64,000 bases of DNA from Sphingomonas bisphenolicum (lineage in GTDB: Bacteria; Pseudomonadota; Alphaproteobacteria; Sphingomonadales; Sphingomonadaceae), in the NCBI RefSeq assembly GCF_024349785.1, contig NZ_AP018818.1:124001-188000 (forward strand). Direction: 5' to 3'. Positions 25,229 through 35,356 of the stretch are shown in pieces. The position numbers and the translations under genes are program-made. Position 1 is the stretch's first letter. Every line of letters starts with the position of its first letter. A model generated the notes under the pieces. The model saw nothing but the letters and a program-made list of their open reading frames with translations, was not told where the DNA came from and did not search any database.

Positions 25229-25316
25229 TTCGCCCTGAGCCCGTCGAGGGCTCGGCCGACCGACGGGGAGCACTTCGCTTCGCTCAGTGGAGAGCTTCGA
25301 CAAGCTCAGCCCGAAC
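25229..25316. repeat. REP-like degenerate inverted repeat between cysD and cysNC
   Basis: Imperfect arms TTCGCCCTGAGCCCGTCGAG (from 25229) and GAGAGCTTCGACAAGCTCAG (25291-25310, continuing CCCGAA) are the diverged sphingomonad palindromic repeat also found, almost perfect, at 35357-35411. The element fills nearly the whole intra-operon gap. Confidence 0.7.
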
Positions 25317-25330
25317 GGGGAATTTAGATT

Positions 25331-27244
25331 ATGACCGACACCATCGCCGATCCCATCTACAAGACCGACGCCCTCATCGCGCAGGATATCGACCAGTATC
25401 TCAAGGTGCATGAGCATAAGACGATGCTGCGCTTCATCACCTGCGGATCGGTGGACGACGGCAAGTCGACACTGATCGGCCGCCTGCTCTACGACAGCAA
25501 AATGATCTTCGAGGATCAACTGGCCGCGCTGGAAGCGGACAGCAAGCGTGTGGGTACGCAAGGGCAGGAGATCGACTTCGCCCTCCTCGTAGACGGCCTC
25601 GCCGCCGAGCGTGAGCAGGGCATCACCATCGACGTCGCCTATCGCTTCTTCGCGACCGAAAAGCGCAAGTTCATCGTCGCCGACACGCCCGGCCACGAAC
25701 AATATACCCGCAACATGGTGACGGGCGCATCGACCGCCGACCTTGCCGTCATCCTGATCGACGCGCGTAAGGGCATCCTGACCCAGACCCGCCGTCACAG
25801 CTATCTCGCGCACCTCATCGGCATTCGCAACATCGTGCTGGCGGTGAACAAGATGGATCTGGTCGGCTACGATCAGGCGGTATTCGATCGGATCGTGAGC
25901 GACTATGCCGAATTCGCCCGCTCGATCGGCATCACTGCGTTCACGCCGATGCCAATCTCCGGGTTCAAGGGCGACAATATCACCGGCCCGTCGGACAATA
26001 CGCCTTGGTATCAGGGGCCTGCGCTGATCGAGCATCTGGAAACGGTGGAGGTCAACAGCGCGGCCGATGCCGACAAGCCTTTCCGCATGGCCGTGCAGTG
26101 GGTCAACCGCCCCAATCTCGACTTCCGCGGCTTTTCCGGCCAGATCGCGACCGGATCGGTCCGGCCCGGCGACGCGGTCCGCGTCCTGCCCTCAGGCAAG
26201 ACCAGCACGATCACGCGTATCGTGACGCTCGATGGCGACCTTGACGAAGCCGTGGCCGGCCAGTCGGTCACGCTCTGCTTCGCCGATGAAGTCGACTGCT
26301 CGCGCGGCGACGTGATCGCGACGTCGGACAACCCGCCCCAGGTCGCCGACCAGTTCGAGGCGACGATCGTGTGGATGGCGGACGAGGAAATGCTGCCGGG
26401 CCGTTCCTACTGGCTCAAGATCGGCACCCAGATGGTGACCGCCACGCTGCAGCAGCCCAAATATCAGGTCAACGTCAACACGATGGAGCATCTGGCCGCC
26501 AAGACGCTGGAGCTGAACGCCATCGGCGTCGCCAACCTGTCGACCGACAAGCAGATCGTGTTCGAATCCTATGCGGCCAATCGCACGCTGGGCGGCTTCA
26601 TCCTGATCGACAAGCTTACCAATGCCACCGTGGCGGCGGGTATGCTGCATTTCAGCCTGCGCCGCGCGCAGAATGTCCACTGGCAGGCGACCGATGTCAG
26701 CCGCGATTTCCACGCCAATCTGAAGAACCAGAAGCCGGCGGTGCTGTGGTTCACTGGCCTGTCTGGCGCGGGCAAGTCGACCATCGCCAACATTGTCGAA
26801 AAGAAGCTGGCGCGGATGAACCGTCACACCTTCCTGCTTGATGGCGACAATGTCCGTCACGGCCTGAACAAGGATCTGGGCTTTACCGATGCCGACCGGG
26901 TGGAAAACATCCGCCGCGTGGGCGAAGTGGCGAAGCTGATGACCGACGCCGGCCTGATCGTCATCACCGCCTTCATCTCGCCCTTCCGCGCCGAGCGCGA
27001 CATGGTGCGCAGCATGATGCAGCCGGGCGAGTTCGTGGAAGTGCATATCGACACGTCACTGGCTGATGCGGAAGCGCGCGACGTCAAGGGACTCTACAAG
27101 AAAGCGCGGTCGGGCCAGCTCAAGAATTTCACCGGCATCGACAGCCCCTATGAAGCGCCCGAAGATCCGGAGATCAGGATCGACACGGCGGAGATGACCG
27201 CGGAGGAAGCGGCCGAGGCGATCGTCGCGAGGCTGATCCCATGA
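25331..27244 (+). CDS. cysNC: Bifunctional sulfate adenylyltransferase subunit 1 / adenylylsulfate kinase
   Basis: A 637-residue fusion. Residues about 30-440 are the CysN GTPase, with G1 GSVDDGKS (39-46), G3 [12 protein letters not shown] and G4 NKMD. The C-terminal part from about 455 is APS kinase (CysC), with P-loop GLSGAGKS (about 476-483), DGDNVRHGL and the SPFRAERD segment. The protein couples GTP hydrolysis to APS synthesis and then phosphorylates APS to PAPS. The fusion form is common in Alphaproteobacteria (NodQ-like). The start lies 15 bp after the REP element, and the stop overlaps cysQ by 4 bp. PAPS made here could serve the sulfotransferase at 2607 as well as assimilation. Confidence 0.96.
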   Translation: MTDTIADPIYKTDALIAQDIDQYLKVHEHKTMLRFITCGSVDDGKSTLIGRLLYDSKMIFEDQLAALEADSKRVGTQGQEIDFALLVDGLAAEREQGITIDVAYRFFATEKRKFIVADTPGHEQYTRNMVTGASTADLAVILIDARKGILTQTRRHSYLAHLIGIRNIVLAVNKMDLVGYDQAVFDRIVSDYAEFARSIGITAFTPMPISGFKGDNITGPSDNTPWYQGPALIEHLETVEVNSAADADKPFRMAVQWVNRPNLDFRGFSGQIATGSVRPGDAVRVLPSGKTSTITRIVTLDGDLDEAVAGQSVTLCFADEVDCSRGDVIATSDNPPQVADQFEATIVWMADEEMLPGRSYWLKIGTQMVTATLQQPKYQVNVNTMEHLAAKTLELNAIGVANLSTDKQIVFESYAANRTLGGFILIDKLTNATVAAGMLHFSLRRAQNVHWQATDVSRDFHANLKNQKPAVLWFTGLSGAGKSTIANIVEKKLARMNRHTFLLDGDNVRHGLNKDLGFTDADRVENIRRVGEVAKLMTDAGLIVITAFISPFRAERDMVRSMMQPGEFVEVHIDTSLADAEARDVKGLYKKARSGQLKNFTGIDSPYEAPEDPEIRIDTAEMTAEEAAEAIVARLIP

Positions 27245-28023
27245 GCGTCGCTCTATCGGACGCCGCACTCGCCTCCTATCTCGCCGAGATCGCGGGCCGG
27301 CTGCTGCTCGACGTGCGCGCGTCGGGCCTGTTCAGCCCGAAGGCGCTGGGCAAGGCGGGGGATCAGACCGCCAACCAGTTTCTCTGCCACGCCCTGCGTG
27401 AGCAGAGGCCCGACGACGGGCTGCTGTCCGAAGAGGAAAAGGATAATGACGACCGCCTGGCCAAGAGCCGGGTGTGGATCGTCGATCCGGTCGACGGCAC
27501 CCGCGAATATGGCGAGGAGCGGGCCGACTGGGCGGTGCATGTGGGCCTGGCGATCGACGGTCAGCCGGTGATCGGTGCGGTCGCACTGCCGGGGCTGGAC
27601 CCTGAAGGCCGGGGTCGGGGCATGGTGCTGCGCTCCGACGAACCGCTACCGTTGCCACCCGCGCCCGAAAAGCTGCGCATGGTGGTCAGTCGCACCCGCC
27701 CCGCCGCCGAAGCGGTCGCGGTCGCGGCGGCGCTGGATGCCGAACTGGTGCCGATGGGATCGGCCGGCGCCAAGGCGATGGCGATCATTCTGGGGCAGGC
27801 CGACATCTACCTCCATAGCGGCGGCCAGTTCGAATGGGACAGCATGGCGCCAGTCGCCGTCGCACTCGCCCACGGCCTGCATTGCTCCCGCATCGACGGC
27901 TCGCCCCTCGTCTACAACCAGCAGGACGTCTATTTGCCTGACCTGCTGATCTGCCGGACGGAACATGCCGAAGCCGTGCTGGGCCATGTCGCCCGCCTCA
28001 AACAGGATGCGATTGACGCCTGA
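27241..28023 (+). CDS. cysQ: 3'(2'),5'-bisphosphate nucleotidase
   Basis: The 260-residue inositol-monophosphatase-fold enzyme removes the 3'-phosphate of PAP, the by-product of PAPS use, and also limits PAPS. Metal-site motifs are SEEE (residues 61-64), DPVDGTREY and [11 protein letters not shown], in the expected order and spacing. The ATG overlaps the cysNC stop (ATGA). Its linkage to cysD-cysNC fits control of PAP/PAPS levels. Confidence 0.92.
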   Translation: MSVALSDAALASYLAEIAGRLLLDVRASGLFSPKALGKAGDQTANQFLCHALREQRPDDGLLSEEEKDNDDRLAKSRVWIVDPVDGTREYGEERADWAVHVGLAIDGQPVIGAVALPGLDPEGRGRGMVLRSDEPLPLPPAPEKLRMVVSRTRPAAEAVAVAAALDAELVPMGSAGAKAMAIILGQADIYLHSGGQFEWDSMAPVAVALAHGLHCSRIDGSPLVYNQQDVYLPDLLICRTEHAEAVLGHVARLKQDAIDA

Positions 28024-28050
28024 CAAGGCAAGGCACAGGATTCTGCGCGG

Positions 28051-28935
28051 TCAGAACTGATCGCGCAGGGTTCGCATGACCTCGTCCAGGAAATCGACCA
28101 CCGCCCGGACGCGGGGCAATCCCTCCAGATCGGCGTGCATCACCAGCCAGTAGCTGCGTTGCGCCGCCATGTCTTCCGGCATAATCCGGATCAGCCGCTC
28201 GTCCTGTGCGGAAGCGAAGACATGGAGCATCCCCAGTCCCATGCCGGCCGCGACCGCGGCATGTTGCGCTGCGCTCGAACTGGCGCGAAAGCGTATATCT
28301 GCGCCTGGCAGCAGTTCATCGAGTGCGATCATTTCGGGAAATCCGGCCAGATCGTCGATATAGGAAACAAAGCCGTGCCGGGCGAGGTCGGCGCGGCTTT
28401 CTGGCACCCCTTCCCGCTCCAGATAGTCGCGCGATCCATAAAGGGCGAGACGATAGTCCACCAGCTTGCGTGTCACCAGCCGTCCCCGAGGCGGCGGATT
28501 CAGCATCACCGCAATGTCCGCTTCGCGTTTCGAGAGGCTCGCGGCACGGCTTTCCGACGCCAGTTCCAGAGTCAGCCGGGGATGGCGCGCGCGTAACTTC
28601 GCGACATGGGGTGCCACCAGATGCGCCGCGCAGGCTTCGGGCGTCGCCAGCCGCACGGTGCCTTCGACATCGCGGTCGCGCCCCTCCACGCTGCTGATCG
28701 CCGCCAGCAACTCGCTTTCGATCCGTTCGGCATGACCGACCAGGGCGAAGGCGGCGGGCGTGGGCATCACGCCGCGTGGCGACCTATCGAACAGCCGTGC
28801 GCCCAGCGTGCGCTCCATATTGGTCATGCGCCGGGCGACCGTGCTATGATCCACGCCGATACGGCGCGCGGCGGCGAGCATATTGCCTTCGCGCATCACC
28901 GCCAGGAAGAGGCGTAGTTCGTCGGAATTCAGCAT
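28051..28935 (-). CDS. LysR family transcriptional regulator
   Basis: A 294-residue LTTR with an N-terminal winged HTH (DELRLFLAVMREGNMLAAAR then GVDHSTVARRMTNMERTLG) and a type-2 periplasmic-binding-like effector domain from about residue 90. ATG 28935 is preferred to a TTG at 28941. The gene is divergent from mmsA with about 100 bp between them, the standard arrangement for a LysR activator and its target, so it probably controls valine/methylmalonate-semialdehyde metabolism. Effector unknown. Confidence 0.88.
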   Translation of the reverse strand: MLNSDELRLFLAVMREGNMLAAARRIGVDHSTVARRMTNMERTLGARLFDRSPRGVMPTPAAFALVGHAERIESELLAAISSVEGRDRDVEGTVRLATPEACAAHLVAPHVAKLRARHPRLTLELASESRAASLSKREADIAVMLNPPPRGRLVTRKLVDYRLALYGSRDYLEREGVPESRADLARHGFVSYIDDLAGFPEMIALDELLPGADIRFRASSSAAQHAAVAAGMGLGMLHVFASAQDERLIRIMPEDMAAQRSYWLVMHADLEGLPRVRAVVDFLDEVMRTLRDQF

Positions 28936-29035
28936 GGGCAAATCTGCACAATCATTGTGTCATTGCCCCTGTATATCTGCAAAGCCGGCGGGTCTATAGC
29001 GCTTGCATTGCATCGTCTGGAGAGGATCAAAAACC

Positions 29036-30535
29036 ATGCGTTCCATCAGCCATTTCATTCACGGGAAAAGCGTGTCCTTCCCCGGCGCGCGCCTGTCGGA
29101 CGTACTCGACCCGTCGACCGGCGCGGTGCAGGCGCAGGTCGAACTCGCCACCCCGTCGCAATTGCAGAAGGCTATGGATTCGGCCCTGTCGGCGCAGCCG
29201 GACTGGGCCGCCACCAACCCGCAGCGCCGCGCCCGCGTGATGTTCCGCTTCAAGGAACTGATCGAGGCCAATCTGGACGAGATGGCGCGGATGCTGTCGT
29301 CCGAACATGGCAAGGTGATCGCCGATGCCAAGGGCGACATCCAGCGCGGTCTGGAAGTGGTGGAATTCGCCTGCGGTATCCCGCATCTGCTGAAGGGCGA
29401 CTATACCGAGGGCGCAGGCCCCGGCATCGACGTCTATTCGGTGCGCCAGCCGCTGGGCATCGTCGCGGGCATCACGCCGTTCAATTTCCCCGCAATGATC
29501 CCGCTGTGGATGAGCGCGATGGCGATCGCCTGCGGTAACGCCTTCATTCTCAAGCCGTCCGAGCGCGACCCGTCGGTGCCGGTGCGTCTCGCGGAGTTGG
29601 CGCTGGAAGCGGGTCTGCCTGCAGGCATCCTCAACGTCGTCCATGGCGACAAGGAAATCGTCGACGCCATCCTCGACCATCCCGATATCAAGGCGGTCAG
29701 CTTCGTCGGATCGTCCGACATCGCCAATTATGTCTATCAGCGCGCCGCGGCGAACGGCAAGCGCGCCCAGTGCATGGGCGGCGCGAAGAATCACGGCATC
29801 ATCCTGCCCGATGCGGACATGGACCAGGCGGTCGCCGACATCGTCGGCGCGGCCTATGGTTCGGCGGGCGAACGCTGCATGGCGTTGCCGGTCGTGACTC
29901 CGGTGGGCGAAGCTACGGCGGAAATCTTCCGCACCAAGCTGATCGCCGCGATCGAGACGCTGCGCCCCGGCATCCCGAGCGATCCGGATGCGCAATATGG
30001 CCCGCTCGTCACCGGCCAGCATAAGGCAAGGGTGGAAAGCTATATCCAGATGGCAGCGGATGAAGGCGCGGAAATCGTGGTCGACGGGCGCGGCTTCCAG
30101 CTTCAGGGCTATGAGGATGGCTTCTACCTCGCCCCCACGCTGATCGACCGGGTCACGCCGCAGATGAAGAGCTATCAGGACGAGATTTTCGGCCCGGTTC
30201 TCCAGATATTGCGCGCCGAGACGTTCGAGGAAGCGCTGAGCTATCCGAGCAAGCATCAATATGGCAATGGCGTCGCCATCTTCACCCGCAATGGCGATTA
30301 CGCCCGCAAGTTTGCGGCGCAGGTCGAAGTCGGCATGGTCGGCATCAACGTGCCGATCCCGGTGCCGGTCGCCTATCACAGCTTCGGCGGTTGGAAGCGC
30401 TCGGGCTTCGGCGATCTCGATCAATATGGCGAGGACGGCGTGCGCTTCTACACCCGCACCAAGAAGATCACGCAGCGCTGGCCGACCGGCGGCGCAGTGG
30501 TGGACCAGAGCTTCGTCATTCCGACGATGAAATAA
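29036..30535 (+). CDS. mmsA: CoA-acylating methylmalonate-semialdehyde dehydrogenase
   Basis: A 499-residue aldehyde dehydrogenase of the CoA-acylating subfamily. It converts methylmalonate or malonate semialdehyde with CoA and NAD to propionyl- or acetyl-CoA and CO2, in valine and beta-alanine (or inositol) breakdown. It has the oxyanion asparagine in TPFNFPAM (N150), the family-specific GGAKNH and the catalytic C281 in GSAGERCMALPVV; the usual general-base glutamate is absent, as in this subfamily. ATG 29036 has GGAGAGG 10 nt upstream. It is divergent from a LysR gene and followed by a bidirectional terminator. Confidence 0.94.
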   Translation: MRSISHFIHGKSVSFPGARLSDVLDPSTGAVQAQVELATPSQLQKAMDSALSAQPDWAATNPQRRARVMFRFKELIEANLDEMARMLSSEHGKVIADAKGDIQRGLEVVEFACGIPHLLKGDYTEGAGPGIDVYSVRQPLGIVAGITPFNFPAMIPLWMSAMAIACGNAFILKPSERDPSVPVRLAELALEAGLPAGILNVVHGDKEIVDAILDHPDIKAVSFVGSSDIANYVYQRAAANGKRAQCMGGAKNHGIILPDADMDQAVADIVGAAYGSAGERCMALPVVTPVGEATAEIFRTKLIAAIETLRPGIPSDPDAQYGPLVTGQHKARVESYIQMAADEGAEIVVDGRGFQLQGYEDGFYLAPTLIDRVTPQMKSYQDEIFGPVLQILRAETFEEALSYPSKHQYGNGVAIFTRNGDYARKFAAQVEVGMVGINVPIPVPVAYHSFGGWKRSGFGDLDQYGEDGVRFYTRTKKITQRWPTGGAVVDQSFVIPTMK

Positions 30536-30559
30536 GGTTCGCGCGCACTATCGGGAAAA

Positions 30560-30594
30560 GGGGCCATGGTTGTTGCAGCAACGATCATGGCCCC
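30560..30594. terminator. Bidirectional intrinsic terminator
   Basis: GGGGCCATG (30560-30568) pairs with CATGGCCCC (30586-30594), with an inner GTTGC/GCAAC stem. TTGTTC follows on the plus strand and TTTTCCC on the minus strand. It separates the convergent mmsA and alpha/beta hydrolase genes. Confidence 0.8.
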
Positions 30595-30615
30595 TTGTTC
30601 ATGCGGCCATCCTGG

Positions 30616-31491
30616 CTATTGCGCTCCAAAGCGGATGCGGCGCAGAAAATCCAGCACGCCGTCGCTGAAGGTGTCATTGCTGTCGCCTGCGACCATATGG
30701 CCGGCCTCCGGGACGCAATATATTTCGGTCTGTGGCACCAGCCGGACGAGTTCGGCCACGCCTTCGTCATCGACGATGTCGCTCTTGCCGCCGCGCACCA
30801 GCAAGGTCGGGATCGACACCCGCCCGCTCACCGCCAGCAACTCCTCGGTCCAGGTGGGCGGTTCGGCGCTGGGCCGTGCCGCCAGCATCCTTGGATCCCA
30901 ATGCCAGTAGAGACGCCCGTCGTCGTGCAGGCGCAGATTTTTCATGATGCCGGATGCATCGCGCTGCGCCTTGCGTTGCGGATTATAGGCGATGACAGCC
31001 GCAAGGGCATCATCGACGCTGGCGAAGCCGCCCGCATGGGCTTGCATGAATCGCTGGATTTTGTCCACGCCGGCCGGTGCCGGACGCAGCACGATATCGA
31101 CCAGCACAAGCGCGGTCGCCTGTGGCGCCTGGCCCATACCGACCGCGTAGAAACTGGTCATGCCGCCCATGGATGCGCCGACGAGCGCGACCGGGCGGCG
31201 ATCGCCGATGGCCGCCTGCAAATCCGCACCGCGCGCCGCGAGCGAATAATCCCCCTCTTCCGACCAACTGCTGTCGCCATGCCCTCGCGCATCGAAATTG
31301 ATGACATGATAGCCCTCCCCGATCATCCGGCGCATCGCGCCCGACCAGCTATGGCGGGTCTGCCCGCCGCCGTGCAGCAGCATGATCGTGGGAGCGTCGA
31401 TCGGACCGCCGACATCGCCGACCAGCGTCAGTCCATCGCGGGTCGCAAATTCGCGGCGGGATATATCCATCGTCGAGGCATGTTCCGTCAT
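30616..31491 (-). CDS. Alpha/beta hydrolase
   Basis: A 291-residue hydrolase of the alpha/beta fold. The oxyanion segment is LLHGGGQTRHSW, the nucleophile elbow G-A-S-M-G-G, the acid is probably the aspartate in RGGKSDIVDDEG, and the histidine is in PEAGHMVAGD. It has a cap domain of about 90 residues and no signal peptide. Related enzymes cleave esters, lactones or C-C bonds of ring-fission products; the substrate here cannot be assigned. The start is ATG 31491, with ATG 31470 as an alternative. It stands alone between convergent mmsA and the divergent M28 peptidase. Confidence 0.83.
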   Translation of the reverse strand: MTEHASTMDISRREFATRDGLTLVGDVGGPIDAPTIMLLHGGGQTRHSWSGAMRRMIGEGYHVINFDARGHGDSSWSEEGDYSLAARGADLQAAIGDRRPVALVGASMGGMTSFYAVGMGQAPQATALVLVDIVLRPAPAGVDKIQRFMQAHAGGFASVDDALAAVIAYNPQRKAQRDASGIMKNLRLHDDGRLYWHWDPRMLAARPSAEPPTWTEELLAVSGRVSIPTLLVRGGKSDIVDDEGVAELVRLVPQTEIYCVPEAGHMVAGDSNDTFSDGVLDFLRRIRFGAQ

Positions 31492-31631
31492 GCGTCCTGC
31501 GCTACAATCTTTCCCGCGGATATGCCAGCACGCCAGGCCGGCGCCCCGGCCTGTTTACAAAGGCCGTCGACATTGGCCGTCCGATCGGCATGATCCGACT
31601 CATCGCGCAGCCCTGCGCCAAGGAGTTGATT

Positions 31632-33284
31632 ATGCTGTTCTCTTCATCGTTCGCCCGCCCGTTGATGCTGGCCGGCCTGCTGTCCACATCGGCGATCGCG
31701 CTGGCGGCACCGCCCAGCTTCGACGTGGCCCGTGTCAGCGCCGACATCAAGACGCTGGCGAGCGACGCCTTTGAAGGGCGCGGCCCGGCGACCCGCGCCG
31801 AGGTGAAGACGATCGACTATATTTCCGCGCAAATGAAGGCGGCGGGGCTGAAGCCGGCCGGGCCCAAGGGCAGCTGGTTCCAGGATGTGCCGCTGCGCAT
31901 GTCGGACATCACTGGCACGCCGGCCCTGTCGATGAATATCGGCGGCAGCGCTGAGGCGCTGACGCAAGGTAGCGAAATCGCGGTGCGCGCGGCCGAGACT
32001 GGCCAGTCATCGGTTCAGTTCGCCGACCTGCCGCTGGTCTTTGTCGGCTATGGCGTGAAGGCGCCGGAACGTGGATGGGACGACTTCAAGGGCGTGGACC
32101 TGAAGGGCAAGATCATGGTCGTGCTGGTCAACGACCCGGATTTCGAGGGTGGCGAAGGCGATTTCGGCGGCAAGCTGATGACCTATTATGGCCGCTGGAC
32201 CTACAAATATGAGGAAGCCGCGCGGCAGGGCGCGGCGGGCGTGCTGGTGGTGCATGAGAGCGAGCCGGCCTCCTATGGCTGGGCCACGGTCAAGAACAGC
32301 AACACCAATACCATGTTCGACATCGTCCGCGCCGATCCCAAGGCCGCGCATACGCAGATGGAAGGGTGGATGCAGAAGGATCTGGCGGCGAAGCTGCTGG
32401 CGGCATCCGGCGTGGATTTCGAGGCGGCCAAAGCGGCGGCGCGCAAGAAGGATTTCAAGCCCATTCCGCTCAAGGCCACGATGAGCGCCGACTATGCGGT
32501 GAAGTCGGAGATCATTACCTCGCATAATGTCGCGGGGCTGGTGCAGGGCGGCACATATCCCGACGAGACGGTGATCTATTCGGCGCATTGGGACCATCTG
32601 GGCATCGGCGCGCCCGATGCGAAGGGCGACACCATCTATAATGGCGCGAAGGACAATGCGTCGGGTACCGCCGCGCTGCTGGAGCTGGCCCGCGCCTATG
32701 CCAAGGGGCCGAAGCCCGAGCGCACCGTGCTGTTCCTGGCGGTGACGGCCGAGGAAAAGGGGTTGCTGGGGTCCGAATATTATGCCGACAATCCGCTGCG
32801 TCCGCTGGCGACCACGGCCGGCATAGTCAATATGGACGGGCCGTTCGGCATGGAGAAGACGAGTAATTTCAGCATTTCGGGCGCGGCCAAGCTGGACCTG
32901 CTGACCACGCTGACGCAGGAAGGCGAGAAGCTGGGCCGCCATTACACGCCGGACGCACGGCCGGAAGCGGGCAGCTTCTACCGCTCCGACCATTTCCCGA
33001 TGGCCAAGCGCGGCGTGCCCGCCATTTCCTTCAATCCGGGGCGCGAACTGGTGAATGGCGGGGCCGAGCGCGGCAAGCTGTTGCAGTACGCCTATACCAA
33101 GGATCGCTATCATCAGCCGGCGGACGAATATGATGCCAATTGGGATACGAGCAGCTGGGTCGGCGACCTGACCCTGCTCTATAATGTTGGACGACGCGTG
33201 GCGGACAGTCATGACTGGCCCAACTGGTCAGCGGACAGCGAATTCCGTGCGACCCGCGATGCCACGGCAGCGGAGCGCAAATAG
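31632..33284 (+). CDS. Secreted M28 family metallopeptidase
   Basis: A 550-residue aminopeptidase-like protein with signal peptide (FARPLMLAGLLSTSAIALAA). A protease-associated (PA) domain is inserted near residues 125-250. The catalytic domain has the di-zinc motif residues in SAHWDHLGIG (H, D), AKDNASGTAALLEL (D), the catalytic pair VTAEEKG, and Y-R-S-D-H-F. It would trim N-terminal residues from peptides in the periplasm or outside. AAGGAG precedes ATG 31632. It is not operonic with the downstream quiC, from which two hairpins separate it. Confidence 0.87.
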   Translation: MLFSSSFARPLMLAGLLSTSAIALAAPPSFDVARVSADIKTLASDAFEGRGPATRAEVKTIDYISAQMKAAGLKPAGPKGSWFQDVPLRMSDITGTPALSMNIGGSAEALTQGSEIAVRAAETGQSSVQFADLPLVFVGYGVKAPERGWDDFKGVDLKGKIMVVLVNDPDFEGGEGDFGGKLMTYYGRWTYKYEEAARQGAAGVLVVHESEPASYGWATVKNSNTNTMFDIVRADPKAAHTQMEGWMQKDLAAKLLAASGVDFEAAKAAARKKDFKPIPLKATMSADYAVKSEIITSHNVAGLVQGGTYPDETVIYSAHWDHLGIGAPDAKGDTIYNGAKDNASGTAALLELARAYAKGPKPERTVLFLAVTAEEKGLLGSEYYADNPLRPLATTAGIVNMDGPFGMEKTSNFSISGAAKLDLLTTLTQEGEKLGRHYTPDARPEAGSFYRSDHFPMAKRGVPAISFNPGRELVNGGAERGKLLQYAYTKDRYHQPADEYDANWDTSSWVGDLTLLYNVGRRVADSHDWPNWSADSEFRATRDATAAERK

Positions 33285-33306
33285 GATAGTATAACCATAA
33301 GCTATG

Positions 33307-33345
33307 CCCCGGTCAGTTCGGCCCGATTGCCGATGCTGACCGGGG
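33307..33345 (+). terminator. Hairpin with nested stem after the M28 peptidase gene
   Basis: CCCCGGTCAG (33307-33316) is exactly complementary to CTGACCGGGG (33336-33345), and TCGGC/GCCGA (33318-33322 with 33329-33333) pairs inside. A T-run is missing, so it is a terminator candidate or a leader structure of the downstream gene. Confidence 0.45.
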
Positions 33346-33353
33346 AGAGGATC

Positions 33354-33380
33354 ATGGCGGCTCTGCCGAGGAGCCGCCAT
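33354..33380 (+). promoter_or_regulatory. Hairpin enclosing the ribosome site and start codon of quiC
   Basis: ATGGCGGCTC (33354-33363) is exactly complementary to GAGCCGCCAT (33371-33380). The right arm holds most of the GAGGAG ribosome site and the first two bases of the ATG at 33379. In the RNA this would mask initiation and could be a temperature or ligand-responsive switch, or simply reduce expression. Confidence 0.5.
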
Positions 33381-35277
33381 GACCATTGCCCGATCCCTGA
33401 ACGCCATCGCCACCGTATCGCTGCGCGGGACGCTGGAGGAGAAACTGAAGGCGGCGGCTGCTGCGGGTTTTGCCGGGGTCGAGATTTTCGAAAATGATCT
33501 GGTCGGGTCATCCCTGTCGCCGAAAGAGGTGCGGGCGATGCTGGACGACCTCGGCCTCGCCTGCATGCTCTACCAGCCCTTCCGCGATTTCGAAGGGTTG
33601 TCAGGCGACCTTCGCCGTCGCGCCTTCGACCGGGTGCGGGCCAAGTTCGACCTGATGGCGGAGCTGGGGACCGACCGCATCCTCTTCTGTTCCAGTTGCC
33701 ATCCCGCCGCATTGGGCGAACGTGACCGGATCGTCGATGATTTCCGCGAACTGGGCGGGATCGCGCAGAAACGCGGCATCATCGTCGGCTATGAGGCGCT
33801 GGCCTGGGGCCGGCATGTCAACGACCATCGCGACGCCTGGGCGATCGTGGAGGCGGTGGACCATCCGAATATCGGTATCATCCTCGACAGCTATCATTCG
33901 CTGTCGCGCCAGATTCCGAGCGAGAGCATTCAGGCGATACCGGGTAACAAGATCGCTTTCGTGCAACTGGCCGACGCGCCGCTGCTCGACATGGACCTGC
34001 TTTACTGGAGCCGTCATTTCCGCAACTTGCCGGGACAGGGCGGGCTGGATGTCGCGGGCTTCGTGGCGGAGATATTGCGCACCGGTTATGACGGGCCGCT
34101 GAGCCTGGAGATCTTCAACGATCGCTTCCGGTCCAACGCCGCGCGACTGGTGGCGGAGGATGGGCATCGCTCGCTCGACTATGTCCGCGATACCGCGCAA
34201 CGGCTGATCGCCCAGCCGACCGCCATGCCCGCACCGCAGCCGGTGCTGGGCTGCGAGTTCGTGGAGTTCACCGCCGATGGCAGCGATGCCGCGCGGCTGG
34301 GCAGCAGCTTCGCGTCGCTGGGCTTCACGCTGGTGGGCGAGCATCGCCACAAGAAGGTGACGCGATGGCGGCAGGGCGGCGTCAACCTGATCGTCAATGC
34401 CGAACCGAAGGGCTTTGCCAGCGCCTATCGCGCGACGCAGGGCACGGCGATCTGCGCCATCGGCGTGCGGGTGAAGGACAAGGCGGCCGTGCTGGCCCGC
34501 GCCGCCGCGCTGGGGATCAAGGCCTATAGCCCCGAAGGGCGACCGGGCCGGATGGCGATGCCGGCGCTGCGCGGGGTCGGCGGCAGCCTCATCTACCTGA
34601 TCGACGATCATGAGGTGGAGGGACTGTGGGCACGCGAGTTCGACGCGGTGGAGATGGATGCAGATGCGATCGGTGCGGATGTGCGCGGCATCGACCATCT
34701 GGCCGCTGTCGTCCATAATGACGAATTCCTGTCCTGGCAGCTTTACTGGCGTTCGCTGTTCGGACTGGAAGCGCGCGGGCCGCAGGATGTGATCGACCCA
34801 TCGGGGCTGGTCCATAGTCAGGCCTTGCAGTCGGCGGACGGCGCGTTCCGGGTGACGATCAATGCGTCCGATGCGCGGGAAACCCTGTCCTCCCGCTTCC
34901 TCGACCATGGCTTTGGCGGCGGGTATCAGCATGTCGCGCTGACCACAGACGATATTTTCGCGACGGCCAGGGGCTTGCGGGACCATGGCGCGGCGATGCT
35001 GGAGATACCGGCCAATTATCATGCCGACCTTGCCGCACGCTTCGACCTCGACGCGGCGATGGCAGCGCGGATGGCGGCGGACGGCGTCCTTTATGACGAG
35101 GATGGCGATGGGGCGGGCTTCTGGCAGATGTATAGCCGCGCCTTCGACAAGCTGTTCTTCTTCGAATTCGTCCAGCGGGCGAAGGGCTATGCGGGCTATG
35201 GCGCGCCCAATGCCGGGGTACGGCTGGCGGCGCAGAACCGGTTCCGGCCGGACGCGATCCCGGCGGCGACATTGTAG
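33379..35277 (+). CDS. quiC: 3-Dehydroshikimate dehydratase fused to an HPPD-like VOC domain
   Basis: A 632-residue two-part protein. Residues about 1-280 are a xylose-isomerase-like TIM barrel with metal ligands visible as E139 (GYEALAWG), D170 (ILDSYHS), Q196 (VQLADAP) and E244 (SLEIFNDRF). This is the set known for bacterial dehydroshikimate dehydratases. Residues about 285-600 are a 4-hydroxyphenylpyruvate-dioxygenase-like pair of VOC modules. It converts 3-dehydroshikimate to protocatechuate; the role of the VOC half is unclear in the family. It is convergent with shikimate dehydrogenase, porin and AAHS carrier genes, which supports shikimate/quinate use. Start and ribosome site lie in a hairpin. 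Confidence 0.9.
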   Translation: MTIARSLNAIATVSLRGTLEEKLKAAAAAGFAGVEIFENDLVGSSLSPKEVRAMLDDLGLACMLYQPFRDFEGLSGDLRRRAFDRVRAKFDLMAELGTDRILFCSSCHPAALGERDRIVDDFRELGGIAQKRGIIVGYEALAWGRHVNDHRDAWAIVEAVDHPNIGIILDSYHSLSRQIPSESIQAIPGNKIAFVQLADAPLLDMDLLYWSRHFRNLPGQGGLDVAGFVAEILRTGYDGPLSLEIFNDRFRSNAARLVAEDGHRSLDYVRDTAQRLIAQPTAMPAPQPVLGCEFVEFTADGSDAARLGSSFASLGFTLVGEHRHKKVTRWRQGGVNLIVNAEPKGFASAYRATQGTAICAIGVRVKDKAAVLARAAALGIKAYSPEGRPGRMAMPALRGVGGSLIYLIDDHEVEGLWAREFDAVEMDADAIGADVRGIDHLAAVVHNDEFLSWQLYWRSLFGLEARGPQDVIDPSGLVHSQALQSADGAFRVTINASDARETLSSRFLDHGFGGGYQHVALTTDDIFATARGLRDHGAAMLEIPANYHADLAARFDLDAAMAARMAADGVLYDEDGDGAGFWQMYSRAFDKLFFFEFVQRAKGYAGYGAPNAGVRLAAQNRFRPDAIPAATL

Positions 35278-35356
35278 GAATATGGGCGCTTAACTTCGCA
35301 TATTTCCCGCTGAATGCGACATTTCAGAATACATGTTGGAAATTATCGAACAATGT

